Shown piece after piece: positions 25,354 to 37,750 of a stretch of DNA of 64,000 bases. The DNA is taken from positions 39,345 through 103,344 of the forward strand of contig AZLU01000085.1 of NCBI GenBank assembly GCA_002224055.1, given 5' to 3'. Under the pieces are notes generated by a model. It did not search any database. It saw only the letters and a program-made list of their open reading frames with translations, and was not told where the DNA came from. This DNA is from Pezizomycotina sp. ARF18 (lineage: Eukaryota > Ascomycota). Positions within the stretch are counted from its first letter, which is position 1; each line of letters starts with the position of its first letter. A program made the position numbers and the translations under genes.

Positions 25354-27344
25354 ATGTCTCTTTTACATGTCTCTCCCCTCCTTTTATTTCTCTCCGCTGC
25401 TTTTCTTCGATTTGTATTCTGTGAGGCCAATCAGATAGGATTACTAGAATCGGACGGTCCTTGTCTTTGCTGGATCGATATATCTGCTTGATTCCCCCCA
25501 ATCTCGAGCAAAATCTGTAAAAAGACCGAGATAGATTTAATCCTCCGAGACAGATCGTGGAACAGCAATGTCGACAGCAACCACGACCGGCGGCCCTGCG
25601 GCACATACTATAATAGTTGGCGATGTAAGACTTGTCCCCTTTCACTCGGTGGAATGATACTCTCCCTCCTCAGAAGCAGTTGTCTCTTTGCCTCGTTCGT
25701 TATTTACGTAGGACTACTGTGGAAAACTTGTGCTGATCGTGAGAGTATAGGGAGACAACTCGTTCAACCCCGATAGTATTACCGCAAACATTGGAGATAC
25801 AATCAGTATGTTCGAAAATTCCCCACGCCTTGTTCGAGATAGATTCGAACTCCTATATCTAATCGTTTGGCAGATTTCGAGTTCTATCCCGCAAATCACT
25901 CTGTAATCCGAGGGACATGGATCAGCCATGCATACCATACGACACAATAGAACCACCGACGGAGCAAGATTCTCAGGCAGAATATTTTCTGGGTTCATGC
26001 CGGTGTCTGTGGTTAGAGACTCGGTAAGTTAATTATTCTGATATATCCTCTGTGCAAATAGGATGCCGGTCGCATACGGGCGCGTACAAAAGAAGAGATG
26101 TATATTACCGGAAAGCATATGAAAAGCTAACAATCCCGTTTGATTATTTCACCACTGTTGATAGTGGAGAATGCCTTGTATAATTTCACGCTCCAAGTCT
26201 CGGACCCTGTATATCTATACTGTGGCGCTCCTGGGGCCTGTAACGAGGCTGGCATGGTCATGATAATAAACCCGTACGTTCATAATTTTTCTAATCTTCA
26301 GCTTCGACATGGATTCTCTGGCTAGATGTTTTCTATGAACGATTGCGAAGCCATAATCTTGGATGCAGGATTGATCTTACTAAATGCCTTTCTGGAGCAG
26401 GCTCAAGAATCAAACCGTTAACGAATACAAAAAGCTCGCCAAAAAAGCCCCATATCAGATGGTCCCCGGCCAAAGCTTCCCGTCAAACGAGGCACGAGCG
26501 CACCGACCCCTGATGCAGTTCCCACGTCGACATCTTCACCTCTAGTACCGCAGTTCCTACTCACACATTCGCCACACCGACCGGACCTCCCCCAGTCGCA
26601 AAGTCCAGCGGGATATCCACCGGTGCCATCGCAGGTATCGCCATCGGTGGCGCTGCAACCCCGCCATAATCGGCATCCTCCTCTTCCTTATTTTCTCCCG
26701 CAGGAACCGCCAACGTGACAACCTTGTCGCCGTGCCTCACCCGCCCAACGGACCGGATGGCCAACCGCAAAACTTTGGCGGTGCGAGCCCCGTCTATACG
26801 AACAACGCGCAGCAACCGCAGCCGCAAACGATAATAATACCTATGACCGAAGCGGAAAAGTCTATGTACCTGGATCGGCTGAGTACGCAGTGGAGGAACA
26901 GCACCGTGAGCCCGGTAAACGGCGGACTCATGGATCCCGGAACTGTTAATAGCACGATGTCTGGCATAAGCAGGAATACTAGCGATAGATCGAGCGCTGT
27001 GCAAGTTCCAGGTAGGCCGTGGCAAGAGTACGGGACGCCATCGATCCGGCGGAAATGTAAGTACATCAGAGAAAGCGCTTGCATCTCCGCGATATGTACA
27101 TCCAGCTTAAAGTCGAATACTAACCATTTTGTTGAAATACAGGCCTCCGAGCGGTTACAACTACCAACGCGACGCCAACGGTCAGGAATGGATAAATCAC
27201 CCCAACGCCAACTCGCCGCCTCAGGCGCAATATCAACCAACACCCAACTCGCCGCCCCAGGCACAGTACCAACCCCACGCTATTGTAACGTCGCCAGCTG
27301 CAGGAGCGCCTATTCCCAGCCACACGGAAACCGAGAGAGTATGA
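25354..27344 (+). CDS. Secreted cupredoxin-like protein with single transmembrane tail
   Basis: Proposed exons: 25354-25420 (signal peptide MSLLHVSPLLLFLSAAF), 25566-25624 (PAAHTIIVGD), 25751-25805 (NSFNPDSITANIGDTI), 25874-26023 (FEFYPANHSVIRG, then CIPYDTIEPP and IFSGFMPVSVVRDS), 26165-26273 (YLYCGAPGACNEAGMVMIIN), 26401-27055 and 27143-27344. The order HTI, F-P-D-S-I, GDTI, NHSV, YC-GM is the fungal plastocyanin-like fold. A Ser/Thr/Pro linker, a Gly/Ile/Ala-rich membrane segment and an RRNRQR stop-transfer follow. The cytoplasmic tail is Gln/Pro-rich with repeats (NSPPQAQYQP twice). The usual H in the YC..HC..GM site is Ala here, so copper binding is doubtful. About five frame changes suggest missing single bases. 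It may be a surface protein. Confidence 0.72.
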
Positions 27345-27932
27345 GGACATGGTCCAAAAAGGAGGAATCAAATAACAACAGTATTATGGTTTATGACTTC
27401 GCATGTGATTGGTGGAGGGACTTTTCATGAAAATAGCCTCATTGCTATGGAGGGGTTTCTTGCGTATCTTTCAAGGTTCTTTTATAATAACCCCCAGATC
27501 GGTCCGACGCTCATTAATCTGTCCCCAGCTTATTCAAGGTGAGGGACTTGCCATATGTTTTAGCTACATTGTATCTATAATTTACTGGACGGCAAGATAC
27601 CATTACGCTCCTTTAGCGCCTTATCTAATTCTTTTCTACTCTTTAATGAATTAAATGTACATATAGCGAAACGGTAGCGCGGTGTTTTCGTTTAGAATAT
27701 TCATCAGGAACTGTCTTTACGTTATAGCAATAGCGAACCTTGTTACCTTCCTCTTTTCTTCCCCTGTGTATTGATACTTTGAAGACGATACTGATCAGGT
27801 AACGAAAAGTACGCACCATTCCAAATTTACATAATTTACAGGAAATGAATATAATAAAAGGCTCTGCCCTTGCCGGTACTGTTTTTTCCGTAATTATCCC
27901 AGTAAATTCTGCTTCGCCTGGGTTAACAGGGA
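27345..27932. other. Convergent spacer between two genes, no gene seen
   Basis: The cupredoxin gene (plus) and the RGS-LOV gene (minus) end towards each other here. The AT-rich sequence should hold both 3' UTRs. No terminator-like element can be fixed in this eukaryotic context. Confidence 0.5.
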
Positions 27933-29633
27933 TTATCCTAATATCACAATAACCATGTCGCTAACCCCGTTCTCATCCTTCAACGGCGTCCAATGGACGT
28001 TAATCTTTTGCAGATCTTCAACGTTACCGATGCTTTCCCCGCTTCCATTTGGTGTAGTATAATTGAAGCCGTTTTCCCTACCCAGGCCCGGCTTTACAGT
28101 TGAAGTTGTTACCGGTAGGATCTCTATCTTGCTAGTAATCGCAATACCTGCTTTTAGCGATTTGCGCACGGAGCTCCGAGCGGCTTTGATTGCTTTCAGA
28201 TTCCGCGTGATGGAGAAGAGTACGTCGAAGGCGTCCGTTCCGGCTATAGCGGCGCTATTGCTGTTAGAGTTTTTGGCGTTTAGGGCGTTACTACCGCTTA
28301 GGCTTACGTCAAAGCGCTGGCGACTGTAGTTGTATACTAGTGGAGAAGCTGGCAAGGAGGATGGTGGAGTAAGAGGGCTTGTAGACGTCGACGAGCAAGC
28401 TTCAAGTAAGTTAGGAGAGTGGTAAAGCACTTTAAGTCGGAGAAGCGGAGGACCATGTACTGTATTTCCAAAGTCGATGTCATTAGCATCTAGATTTGAA
28501 TCCACACGTGGGTGCCCTTGACCTACTTGTCTGTAAGCGTTATAGAACGCTTCCATCTGCTGTCTTAAGCCCATCTCCTGCATTCTGTGCAGCATCTCGC
28601 CTTCTATGCCGGTTTCTAAAGCATCCCCGGGTTGCGAAACTAGAGCGGCTTTGATGTTATCGAGTATCCGTCGTTTCGTTTCGTTTTGAGGCTTCGGGTT
28701 CTGATGAGGCTTCGTCGCTGAAGTTATATGTTTGTATCCGATTTCCGTTCAGCTTGAGCGGTGTATGATAGTATTTGCATGATATCGAGCTTATCGTGGA
28801 TATTCGTAGATAGGTTTATCTGGCCGCCTAGAAAGAACTCGCACTTTCCATCCGCACCCATAAGAGGAGCTAGAGGATGTCAGCAATAGTCGTAGGAAGT
28901 GAGAAGTTGAAATGACATACCGACGTATAGGAGATTCCAGAATGGCGTCCCGTCTTTCCGATAATTTAGGAGAAGTTGAACGTCTCTGTCCGGGTGCGGA
29001 TGCCATCTCTGAGGCCTTTTACACTTTTTCGGTCTGTGTATTTTCCCTGTAGAAACCTACAGTTCCTGTTCATGATCTCTTTCCTGCTGTATCCTGTGAC
29101 TCTAATGAATCCGTCGCTGGCGTAAACTATCGGATTATCCGGTAACGAGGGCGACGTAAAGCAGAAACAATCGCCGAGTCCTGATAGTAGTTCGATTGTT
29201 TGTTCTCTGCCAGCGCTCGGGCGGCGGACTGCCCATTTTGTACTTGACAAAGCGGGGTACACGTCCATGTATAGTAGGTCTTGTATATCGTCGCGCACGG
29301 AATCGAACATGTGTCGGAGCGGCGGCAGGAGTGTCGTTCTCGCCCTGTTGATATTGCGGGTTAAGGATTGCGCCGCGACCCCTTCGATGTTTATCTGTTC
29401 CGGGGCGTCGTCCACGAGGTATATTTCGTTTATCGATTCATAACGTCGCTGAGCTGGTCTATGAGGTAGTGGAACTTCTCGACCTTGTACAGGAACGTTA
29501 AGTTCTCGGAGCAGAAATTTGACGTTGTGTATCTGAGGAGTTCGCGCGCTGCCATTGTGTTTCTGAGGACCTGTTGGAAGACATCTCTGTTGAAAACATC
29601 GATGAATTCCTCGGTGGATTGATTATCAACCAT
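27933..29633 (-). CDS. RGS-LOV photoreceptor (RGS domain plus LOV blue-light domain)
   Basis: The N-terminal third is an RGS domain: VFQQVLRNTMAARELLRY, FCSENLTFLYKVEKFHYLI, EIYLVDDAPEQINIEG, DDIQDLLYMDVYP then RFVKYKMG. RGS domains speed GTP hydrolysis by G-alpha. A LOV-type PAS domain follows: NPIVYASDGFIRVTGYSR and NRNCRFLQGKYTD. The cysteine codon at 29059-29061 is the flavin-adduct residue of LOV domains. Then NYRKDGTPFWNLLYV, a 51-bp intron (28870-28920), and PLMGADGKCEFFLGGQINLS. A C-terminal region holds a basic helix (KAARSSVRKSLKAG). Known fungal RGS-LOV proteins such as Botrytis BcLOV4 bind anionic membrane lipids when lit. A similar role is inference. Frame changes near 29430, 29270, 29005 and 28750 look like missing bases. 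An alternative in-frame ATG lies at 29711. Confidence 0.85.
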
Positions 29634-31866
29634 TTTTTTTTTTTTGTTCGTCTCGGTCGCAGAATCGGATCGCTTGGGTTGGAAAACTTGAAGAGAATAA
29701 TAGTTACACAATGAACTTTAAACTTAACTAATGCTTATCGGGGGGATGAAAAAAGAGAACCACGTTTTCTATATATATATAAGGGCCCAGGGGAGTCCGA
29801 TCCGGCGATATCCTTCGGGGTTGCTCGGGATCGAGAAAGACCGTATCCCTTCACGCCGTGGAACCCGTGAACCGCGAGTTTCGGAAACATTTCCCCAAAC
29901 TTTTACTGGCCCCCGCACGCGAGTTACAAAAAAAAAGTGGAGACACTTCTTTTTATTTTGTATGGTCCCAGTTTTTTGTCACCTCTGCGTGCAGGGCATT
30001 TTTTGGCGTGTGGCAAATTGGGGGTACATGCATCGTGCTTTACCGAGGTAAAAAATGACACCGACACCTCGAAAAAACAGCAAAGAAAATTGCAAAAATC
30101 CAACAATGATCCCCATACAAAACAAAAATTAAATTGAAAAATAATTTGAACCTCAATACCTCGAAACACACCACAATAAGAGCCCTGCGGCCTGCCTGCG
30201 TGTCCCGCCCAAGTATCCACTAATTTCGAACACCAGAAATTGTTTCCGATAAGTTTCTGTCTAGTCCTAATCTGGCACCGAATTATACAGGGGCTAAGTC
30301 CGATCTCGTCGATCGCCTGAAGAATCGAATTGGTGGCAAAGGTTTCTGAATAATTCCAGATTATTAGGGATATCGATAAGGAGGGAAATTAGCCCAATCC
30401 GTCTTTATGTAGAGTCTCTAGCGGCTGCGGAACAGCCTTTTCTGACAATCCCTTTGCCTGCGGTCAGATCACGGAGCGGCCCTTGAGTCATGTTATTACG
30501 CTGAATACTTAATAACATTATAAGGCCCTCTTTATCTAATAAATACTGCTACTTATATATAAGATTATACCGGCTGAAGCTAAAGATACCATTACTCTTT
30601 TAATTATTGATTTAATATTAGATTAGCTATACCGCACCTTATACAGTTAGTTAGCTTAGTGTCGACAATCGAGTAAAACGAAATATAAAACGGGATAAGA
30701 GGAGAGCAAAGGAAGATGACCACGAGATTAAGGCCATTGGTTAATACGTATGTATATAATTTCATTAAGCGAACCGGTAGTGCGATAAACCCGCGAAATC
30801 TTCTTTATATCTACGTATATTAACCTATTACCGTTTTTAGACTACACGGCTAATAGTTATAGGTTAATCGTATAATAATAGTAATTATATAAACTTATAA
30901 ACCATCCAGGTATACCCCTAATTATTATTAGCATTATTATTAGGAGCAAAGGGATTTGAACTCCACCCAAATAGAGCAGTGACGTGGATGCATCAATTGG
31001 GTAACCAGGGGGTAAATTCTGCCAGTTCTACCACACACGCCTCCAACTCCATGTATCAGTATTTACCGACAACGGGAACGCGGGTCTGCCGGGATATATA
31101 TTAATCGATGAAAAGGGGCCCTCCATGCCTCCCCTCCTCCTTTGCACTGTCGCACAGGCGGATATGGCACAATCATATCTATCCTTTCCTGCCATTGGCC
31201 TATCTTGAACCTAGTTGACGCTTCTGGGTTGCAATTGTTATTGGATTTATAGCGTTTCTAGTATATTTGCCTCACAATCGGGGTCGTATCCAAAAAGGTT
31301 CAGTGAAATTGATAACGACGGTAGTAGAATCAATATTACCAAGCTCTATCGAGAAAAAGACGTAGAAAGCCTCACCCCGGACGGTTCCTGATATTTGACA
31401 GGCTTCGGCCCTTAAGGGCGCGACAAGGAAATTCCTGAGACTTCGGGTTTCTACATGATGACGGTTCGACCTCCAACTATCCAAGCGGATTGATTCTAGG
31501 CCTATTTTTTGAAACATGTGCTGAGCGACCACATCGAGATTTAATGGTCGCCTGTGTTTTGGCTGTCCGTCTCTCTAAGTTCATAGGGTCTAATATCAAT
31601 CGCTTCACTCCTGTACTTACTAGTATCCCCTATTTAAACGGTCGACCTCAATAATATTACGCACAGTTTAGGACTTGTTAAGGGACTTCAGATACATACC
31701 TACATGTCTCTCCACGCAAAGCAGCCCGAGATTAGAATATACCGAGGTTGATTTAGCATTATATTGAAACTTTTTAGCGTTGCAACGATCTACGATCCTG
31801 ACAAAGATTAAATACGTCCTTCACAACTTGCACGAGTATCGGACTTGAGGATAATGCAGTACGGGT

Positions 31867-31903
<37 letters not shown>

Positions 31904-32271
31904 AAATACTTCTAATGAGAGGAATGTTTCATGCACGCCAAACTGAATCCAACAGTCATCATAAAACAACAATAAGACTATGCAAATATACATCAAGACA
32001 TGCTTATAGGGTCTGCCTTCCCCAAAATGAACGTAAAGGATGACGCTGGATCGTCTTATGAAAATGTCAAAAGCCTGATCTTGCGATTCCAGCGCAGTAT
32101 TGCTATGGTTTCAAAAAGTGCCATGATTCATCACACCTACAGGGACTTCTGGAGGCTGTAGGGCATACTCCGCGAAATTTGGAGGCCGGCGCTCGTGCCC
32201 TCTTGATCCGGAAGTCGATAATGAACCGGGTGTAGATGCGGATCTATAACCGTTCCCTCTGCCTCCCGATG
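29634..32271. other. Gene-free stretch, decayed tRNA-like block near 31 kb
   Basis: AT-rich except short patches. Bases 30951-31052, read on the minus strand, carry tRNA-like A-box and B-box sequences but do not fold into a good cloverleaf. A minus frame at 31272-31532 is somewhat protein-like (ESIRLDSWRSNRHHVETRSL) without any further support. A CT repeat lies at 31872-31897. Confidence 0.45.
31872..31897 (+). repeat. (CT)n microsatellite
   Basis: About thirteen uninterrupted TC/CT units in non-coding DNA. Confidence 0.9.
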
Positions 32272-33453
32272 TCATGGAGCCGGATTGTCCACCCCAACAT
32301 GTACCTTCGCCGTAAGTGATTGGTCCGTTGCTATTATGTGCTGAGAGACGCCGATATCTGCTGGGGAATAATAAACCGTTGGGGACTGCAGAGGCCCTCC
32401 TGTGAAAATAGTACCATGGGATGGTGACGTATACGGCGCCGATAGTCCACCGATCGGCCTGCCGCTCCCATACCCAACACTGCCATACCCCTGCGCGTAT
32501 TGCATCCCTGGTCTAGCGCTTGATATTAAACCGCCCGGCACAGCGCCGTAAGAATTCTGCGGCATGATGGTATACTTCTGCCCTAAATATGAAGCTTCAG
32601 CGAATTGTTTTCCGCGCTTCTGGCGGCGGTGTATTATGCAGAATGCGATTATTGCGGCAACAACGCACGCTACCGCGAGGGCCGCTACGATGCCGCCGAC
32701 TATCAACCCGATGTGAGAGGGCTTTGGGTTTTCCGTCTGGTCGGTTTGTAAAGAAGGGTGCGGGCTTGTGGTCATGGACTGTGAGCCTTTGCTGGTATTT
32801 GAAGGAGGAGTTTGGTTCTGCTGGTGGTAGAGGCAGGAACTGTGGTAAGTGTCGTGGATGTCCGTGTGCTTGTTGTACTTTCTGCAACGTTGTTCAGCAC
32901 GCCTAGACTGGGATCGGAGGACTGTTGCTCAGGACGTGGTACAGTCGTTGTAGGTGTAGCCAGGTTTGCGACTTCGTCGGTGAAGCAGGTGGAGGTAGAG
33001 GTGCTGGTTTTAGTGTGGCAGTCTTGGTCACTGTGACTGGTGGCGGAGGAGGTCGACTTAGAGTTTCCGTCTTAAAATCGTGGAGGTGGATGTTGCTTTT
33101 TGTGTCTGTATAGACGTGGGTGGTTTTACGGTTGTAGATACAAGTGTAGTTTTCGTTAGGACGACGGACTTGATAATAGTCGAGGGATCCGGTGTTGAGA
33201 TGGGAGTCACAGGACCCGTTGTTACAGGGTCGGACACTGTATCTCTTGTTGCGGAATCCGGTTTATTAATAACTGGCTTTGCTGGCGTTAGAGTCGTAGC
33301 GGATACCGGAGAAGCAGTGGTAACCTGCCGACGCTGTAAATAAGTTGATGCATTTTGATCTGATGGAGTCAAATGAACTAGTAACAGTATCGTAAAGGTT
33401 AAAACGCCGCTGAATATCGCGACTATCGCTGGCCTGTATGCGAACATGATCAA
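32272..33453 (-). CDS. Ser/Thr-rich single-pass surface protein
   Basis: The start gives a hydrophobic N-terminus (RPAIVAIFSGVLTFTILLLV) acting as signal sequence or anchor. A long Thr/Ser/Pro-rich ectodomain follows (TTGPVTPISTPDPSTIIKSV, STTSTRTSTTLTTVPASTTS), likely heavily O-mannosylated. A second hydrophobic segment (HIGLIVGGIVAALAVACVVA) is followed by the basic HRRQKRGK. The cytoplasmic tail is Gly/Tyr/Ser-rich (AQGYGSVGYGSGRPIGGLS). The layout resembles Wsc/Mid2-type wall-stress sensors but no WSC cysteine domain is visible. No intron is needed. The middle shifts frame near 33050 and 32770, consistent with missing bases. A TTAGGTTAGGTTAG string sits just upstream of the start. Confidence 0.62.
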
Positions 33454-35221
33454 GCTATATGATATAATAAAGTTAGGTTAGGTTAGAACATGTCAATGAT
33501 TTCGATGACATCTGACGAAAAGTCCATTATTTGGGCTCCTTTAAAGCTCCCAGGAGTAAAGAAAAGTCCATGGAATGATCAAAGAAATCCAGGTGGGAAG
33601 GAAACATTTATATCCTGCGTGAATGTCCTCAGCCTTCCCGCGTAGGAATCATCTGCAGTGCACGGGGCTAGTAGCGCTTCGGGGTCAAACAATGCGAAGC
33701 AAACGCCACGCATACTTGGCAGAGATAGTGCACGAAGGAGGGCGAAGTATGTTTAGAACCACGATTGCTCATAATTCCATTGGCTGAGGATAGAACTGCG
33801 GCACTACATCGTGACTTCCGTAAGAAACGTGAAATAAAGGAAAGCAGATGTTCTGTGGGCAGTAGGCGTAGTATATATCTTTGGGACAACAAGGCTGGAC
33901 CCTAAGGAAGGGAGCTCAGGCTGTTTTCTGAGAAGGGAAGACCCCTCTGAAGAGAATAAATTGTCCTTTTGAACGTGTTAGAGTGACTGTCTCGTGTGTA
34001 TCTCAAAACCCAGGCCCTGACTATCCCATGCACGTCCCATGCACGTCCCGCTTGCCTGAGACATCTTTCACACTTGTTTCTGGACCAGAGGAAAAAATCT
34101 TTTGCCACTCGGCTACGGATCCACCATGCTCCGTTTCCGTTCTGGTTTGTGTAACCACGAATCAGAAGCTGTTACTAGGCCCACCAATCTTTCCAGGATC
34201 ATGGGCCAATCTCGTGAAATGGCTTCATGTACGGCTGAGGACTTCTGGTATTGGGTGTTCCTCTAACTGAGTCAGTATATTTTGGCACTATTTAAGTGGT
34301 CATGCTAGTGATCGACTAGTCTGATGCATCGAAGAACACAAAATTCACCGACATGTACATATCCTCAAGTCAACCACACTTAATAACTTAGATACATGTA
34401 TAATATGGAGGAATATCTCCAGAAGATGTAGAGAAATTCGGAATGATTTGAAATTGCAATGTAATGGCTGAATAACTTGAGAGGAACCCGAGGAGAAAAG
34501 AAGAACGGCAACAAGACACATGGGCGTAAGAAGTAGCTGGGATATGTTTCTAGATGAAAAGCAATATATCGTCGTTTCACGATTTTAAGTCGTAAGCTGT
34601 TTCATTACATGTTCAAAAGTTTGATGCAAGTACCTACGAGGATAGGGAGGAAGCTAGGAGCTAAAGCTACGGGAAGAAAAGAGCTACAAACGAGCAAGTA
34701 TTTAGGAGGTATATGTAGAGGAAACTTAGCGATATGAGACTTACGAAATGCTGTTAAAGAAAATTGGCTTTATATGGGATAACGAAAGTGGGTATCTTGA
34801 AAGGAATCATATTTACAAAGTAAAGCAATAATACCGAATAATATATGTACACCAAGGCCTGCTCTGGCACAAAGGGCAATTGACTCATGAGAATAGCGAA
34901 AGAAGGTAAAAATTTGACCTTTATGATAAGAGGTCTGTTATATGTAGTAGATAGCTGGGAGAGCAATAGAAAAAGGGGGACAAAAAATGTACTCAATGAT
35001 CGAACACTATGTTCTCACAAGCAACAGAAGAAACGAACGACGCGTGAACCCTTCTTTAGGCACTCAACTCCTGGCTATTTCTATATTGCTCAGGCAATGA
35101 GTATATCCCTGTGGTGGTGGACTCGGAGCCCACCCCTGCGACACCCATGCAACTCCGGTCGACCAGGATTTCCTGTGCTACCCGGCGTCCAGGCTGTTGC
35201 GGGGCGGAGCCCAGACCTGCG
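33454..35221. other. No gene seen; short 12-bp tandem repeat
   Basis: Spacer between two minus-strand surface-protein genes. A 12-bp unit (CCCATGCACGTC) is repeated twice at about 34025-34048. No coding frame with splice or composition support. Confidence 0.5.
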
Positions 35222-36285
35222 TTATACCGTGTAATTCCGACGGATTTGGACTACCGGCTGTGTTCCTGTTAATGTTCCTTGGCCGTCGGCACCTTGCAGT
35301 TCGACCGTGCGGGGTTGATGTTCCAGCAGCATCTGCGGGATGTAATCCCTGTTCCACCCCTGCCCCTGTCGCCGTCGACCGCCTCGGTGATACTGGAATC
35401 GGCGCGAAAACGCCGGGCGACGGCGGTGACCAACCCGGCGGCGGCGGCGGCCCTTGGGTATTTGTGATCCTGCGAAGGCGGGATTTGCTGGCGGTAAGGT
35501 CTGCCCTTGTGGGGATGGCCAGTTTCTTCCGGCGCCGAACCCGGCGAAAGCATGATTAATGTAAGGATTCGGCGATGGCTGACCATGATGTTGTGGCGAA
35601 CCGGCGTACGACGAGACCGTAGCCATCTTGCCCGGGTTGTACGACGGCGGTGTAGGCTTCCTCCGAAAGAATATGACCCAGATTAACCAGACGATGGCGG
35701 CGAGTACAGCTAGTCCTCCGACGACACCCCCGACGATCGGTCCGATGTTGGAATCTTTCTTCTTCGTCGTGTCGCCACTAGTAGCAGCGGCAGTCGTTGT
35801 CGCGGAGCCGTGTTTGAAGATGTCGGATCCGAGGTTTCAGTTGCGCTTGCGACGAATTCAGCGCCGGTGGTCGACGTACTCATGGGAAGGCGTCGGGTAG
35901 GCGTAGGCGTAGGATGCACCGTGACCTCCTGCGTTACGATAGATTGGACTGTCACTGTCTGTGGAGCTGCCGTTGATGATGCCTGCTGCAGAATGCAGTT
36001 GTTCGATTGCCCCGAGGGGCGCACACGTATCCGGTATTGCAGCAGTAGAAAATTTGGCGTTCTGGCGTTGGGGTCCCTTCGAAGTCGTCTGCTCTCTCAG
36101 ATTAGTATATAATTAATTTCATGCATTCGTATTTCTGATGCAAAACTTACGGCAAAGTACGGGTCCTGTGAGGGACATTGTCCGACCGGTGCACAGGTTG
36201 AACCTCGCCGCCGCTCCAGCATTTATCGGCGTATTGTCGCAACAAGTGGAGCCGCAGGTGGATTGTCCCCTGACCGAGACCCTTG
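35222..36285 (-). CDS. Cysteine-rich ectodomain, single-pass membrane protein
   Basis: The upstream exon (36151 to about 36285) encodes a cysteine cluster: QSTCGSTCCDNTPINAGAAA, then LCTGRTMSLTGPVLC. A 62-bp intron (36089-36150, GTAAGT...GCAG) is followed by IFYCCNTGYVCAP. A Thr/Pro-rich stalk follows (SSTAAPQTVTVQSIVTQEV, HPTPTPTRR), then the membrane span IVGGVVGGLAVLAAIVWLIW and FFRRK. The tail is Pro/Gly/Gln-rich and ends LEHQPRTVELQGADGQG. It looks like a wall or surface receptor. The signal peptide exon upstream of a probable acceptor near 36285 was not found, so the N-terminus is incomplete. Frame changes near 35990 and 35770 resemble those elsewhere here. Confidence 0.58.
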
Positions 36286-37750
36286 AGTGTTAGCATCTAC
36301 CTCGTTAGAATCTCAATAAGCTTGGGCTATAGGATTGAACTAACGTCGGACAGGCATCCTGCCTTCGGTAAAACCGTAGATCGACTTGGCTTACAGGAAC
36401 AATGGGTGCGCGGGTCTGTGCTAGGTATAGTTCATAGTCGCTAAAGCCGATGATCTTGATTCGAGACGGGTGCCGGTTAGTAAAGAGACGGTTATAAATG
36501 AAGCCCACATGAAGGGCGACACCCATAGATGGAGAAGCATTATATTATGTCTTCACACTGGGGTCGAATGTCTGTAAAAGAGCTTTAAATCCGGTGGACC
36601 AGCAACTCGTAGAGTACAAAGGCGATCAAAGCGGTGAATGCTGCCGCTTATAAGAATGGAAGAAAAAAATAATTAGGATCCCGATCCCTGGGCCCGGCCA
36701 CATTTGAACTAGTTAATTAAGAATCACAATTACAGAAAGGAACGCAAAACGACGTAGCGGTATATGCAAGTATCTGTCAGAAGATGATCGCGACATCTTA
36801 TAAAGATATTTTGATTTGCCTATAAGTAAACCAAGGAATCAAATGACAAATGTGTTCGTGCGCAGTTCTCAAGTCCAAAATAAAGTTGGTCTCCTCCGTT
36901 TTGTTTCCTTCTTCTCGCATATCGGCCGGGCGGTTAGGCCCCCAAGAGAGCCAATAGGAGGAGAATGGAACACCAAAGTGGATTAGCCCTTTCGGCGCTC
37001 ATGCAGAGAAATGCTTGCATGGCAGATGGTGGGCAGTGCCCACTGTCCCACCGGCTGGCTAATGGTAATACTCATAACGGCACATACAAATATAGCAGCG
37101 GCCCACAATCCCTTCTCCAAAAAGGGGATTCCAACATTTTGGTTTAAAAAATGAGGCCTTTGTTGTCGTTTAAACTTGTTTATCAGTTGACTACCCACTT
37201 CCCATTTTCCAAAGATTAGGGTCCTCGAGCATCCGATAGCTATCTTTCTTCTAAAATGAAGGACATTAGACAGTCGGTGATCGTGTTGCTGCATGTTCTG
37301 TGCTCTGGCGGACATGACAGCGGGTCTAAACTATATATAGTACCACAAAGGACCCCTATTTGCTGTGTCGTCTGTAATGCTCCAAGGTGCAAGAGGAGAC
37401 GGATTCCGAGCCCTAAACAAGTTTCTTGCCCAAGTCGACCTCTTCCGAATCTTTTTCATCAACCATGATCCGTAGATCGTCTTTTTTTTTTTTATTCCGT
37501 AGTACTCGTATGGATCACACTGGAACTGTGTCTAATCGCTGTGAGTGACAATTATAACTAGAAAAAAGAAAGCAGAAGGAAACGGACGAAAAACTAAAGC
37601 TAAAGTGGGGTTCCCTTTTGTTTTAGAAATAAAAAGCTTGGAACTCCGCGATATCTTATATCGATATTCTCGGAGCTGTGCCTATTTAGACCAAGTGAAC
37701 TTCTACGCCACGGCATTGTCCCACTCCACCGACGTATGGCAAATGTCAAG
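36286..37750. other. No gene seen; should hold the missing 5' exon
   Basis: AT-rich. The signal-peptide exon of the 35.2-36.3 kb gene is expected in the first few hundred bases but I could not identify it. The 8-bp left target duplication of the MITE ends this stretch (37743-37750). Confidence 0.4.

Noticed and set aside
26561-27371. Minus-strand frames of 83-156 codons
   Set aside because: Antisense shadows of the last exons of the cupredoxin gene.
33470-33486. TTAGGTTAGG telomere-like string
   Set aside because: Two or three TTAGG units only, not TTAGGG, and internal; a chance match.
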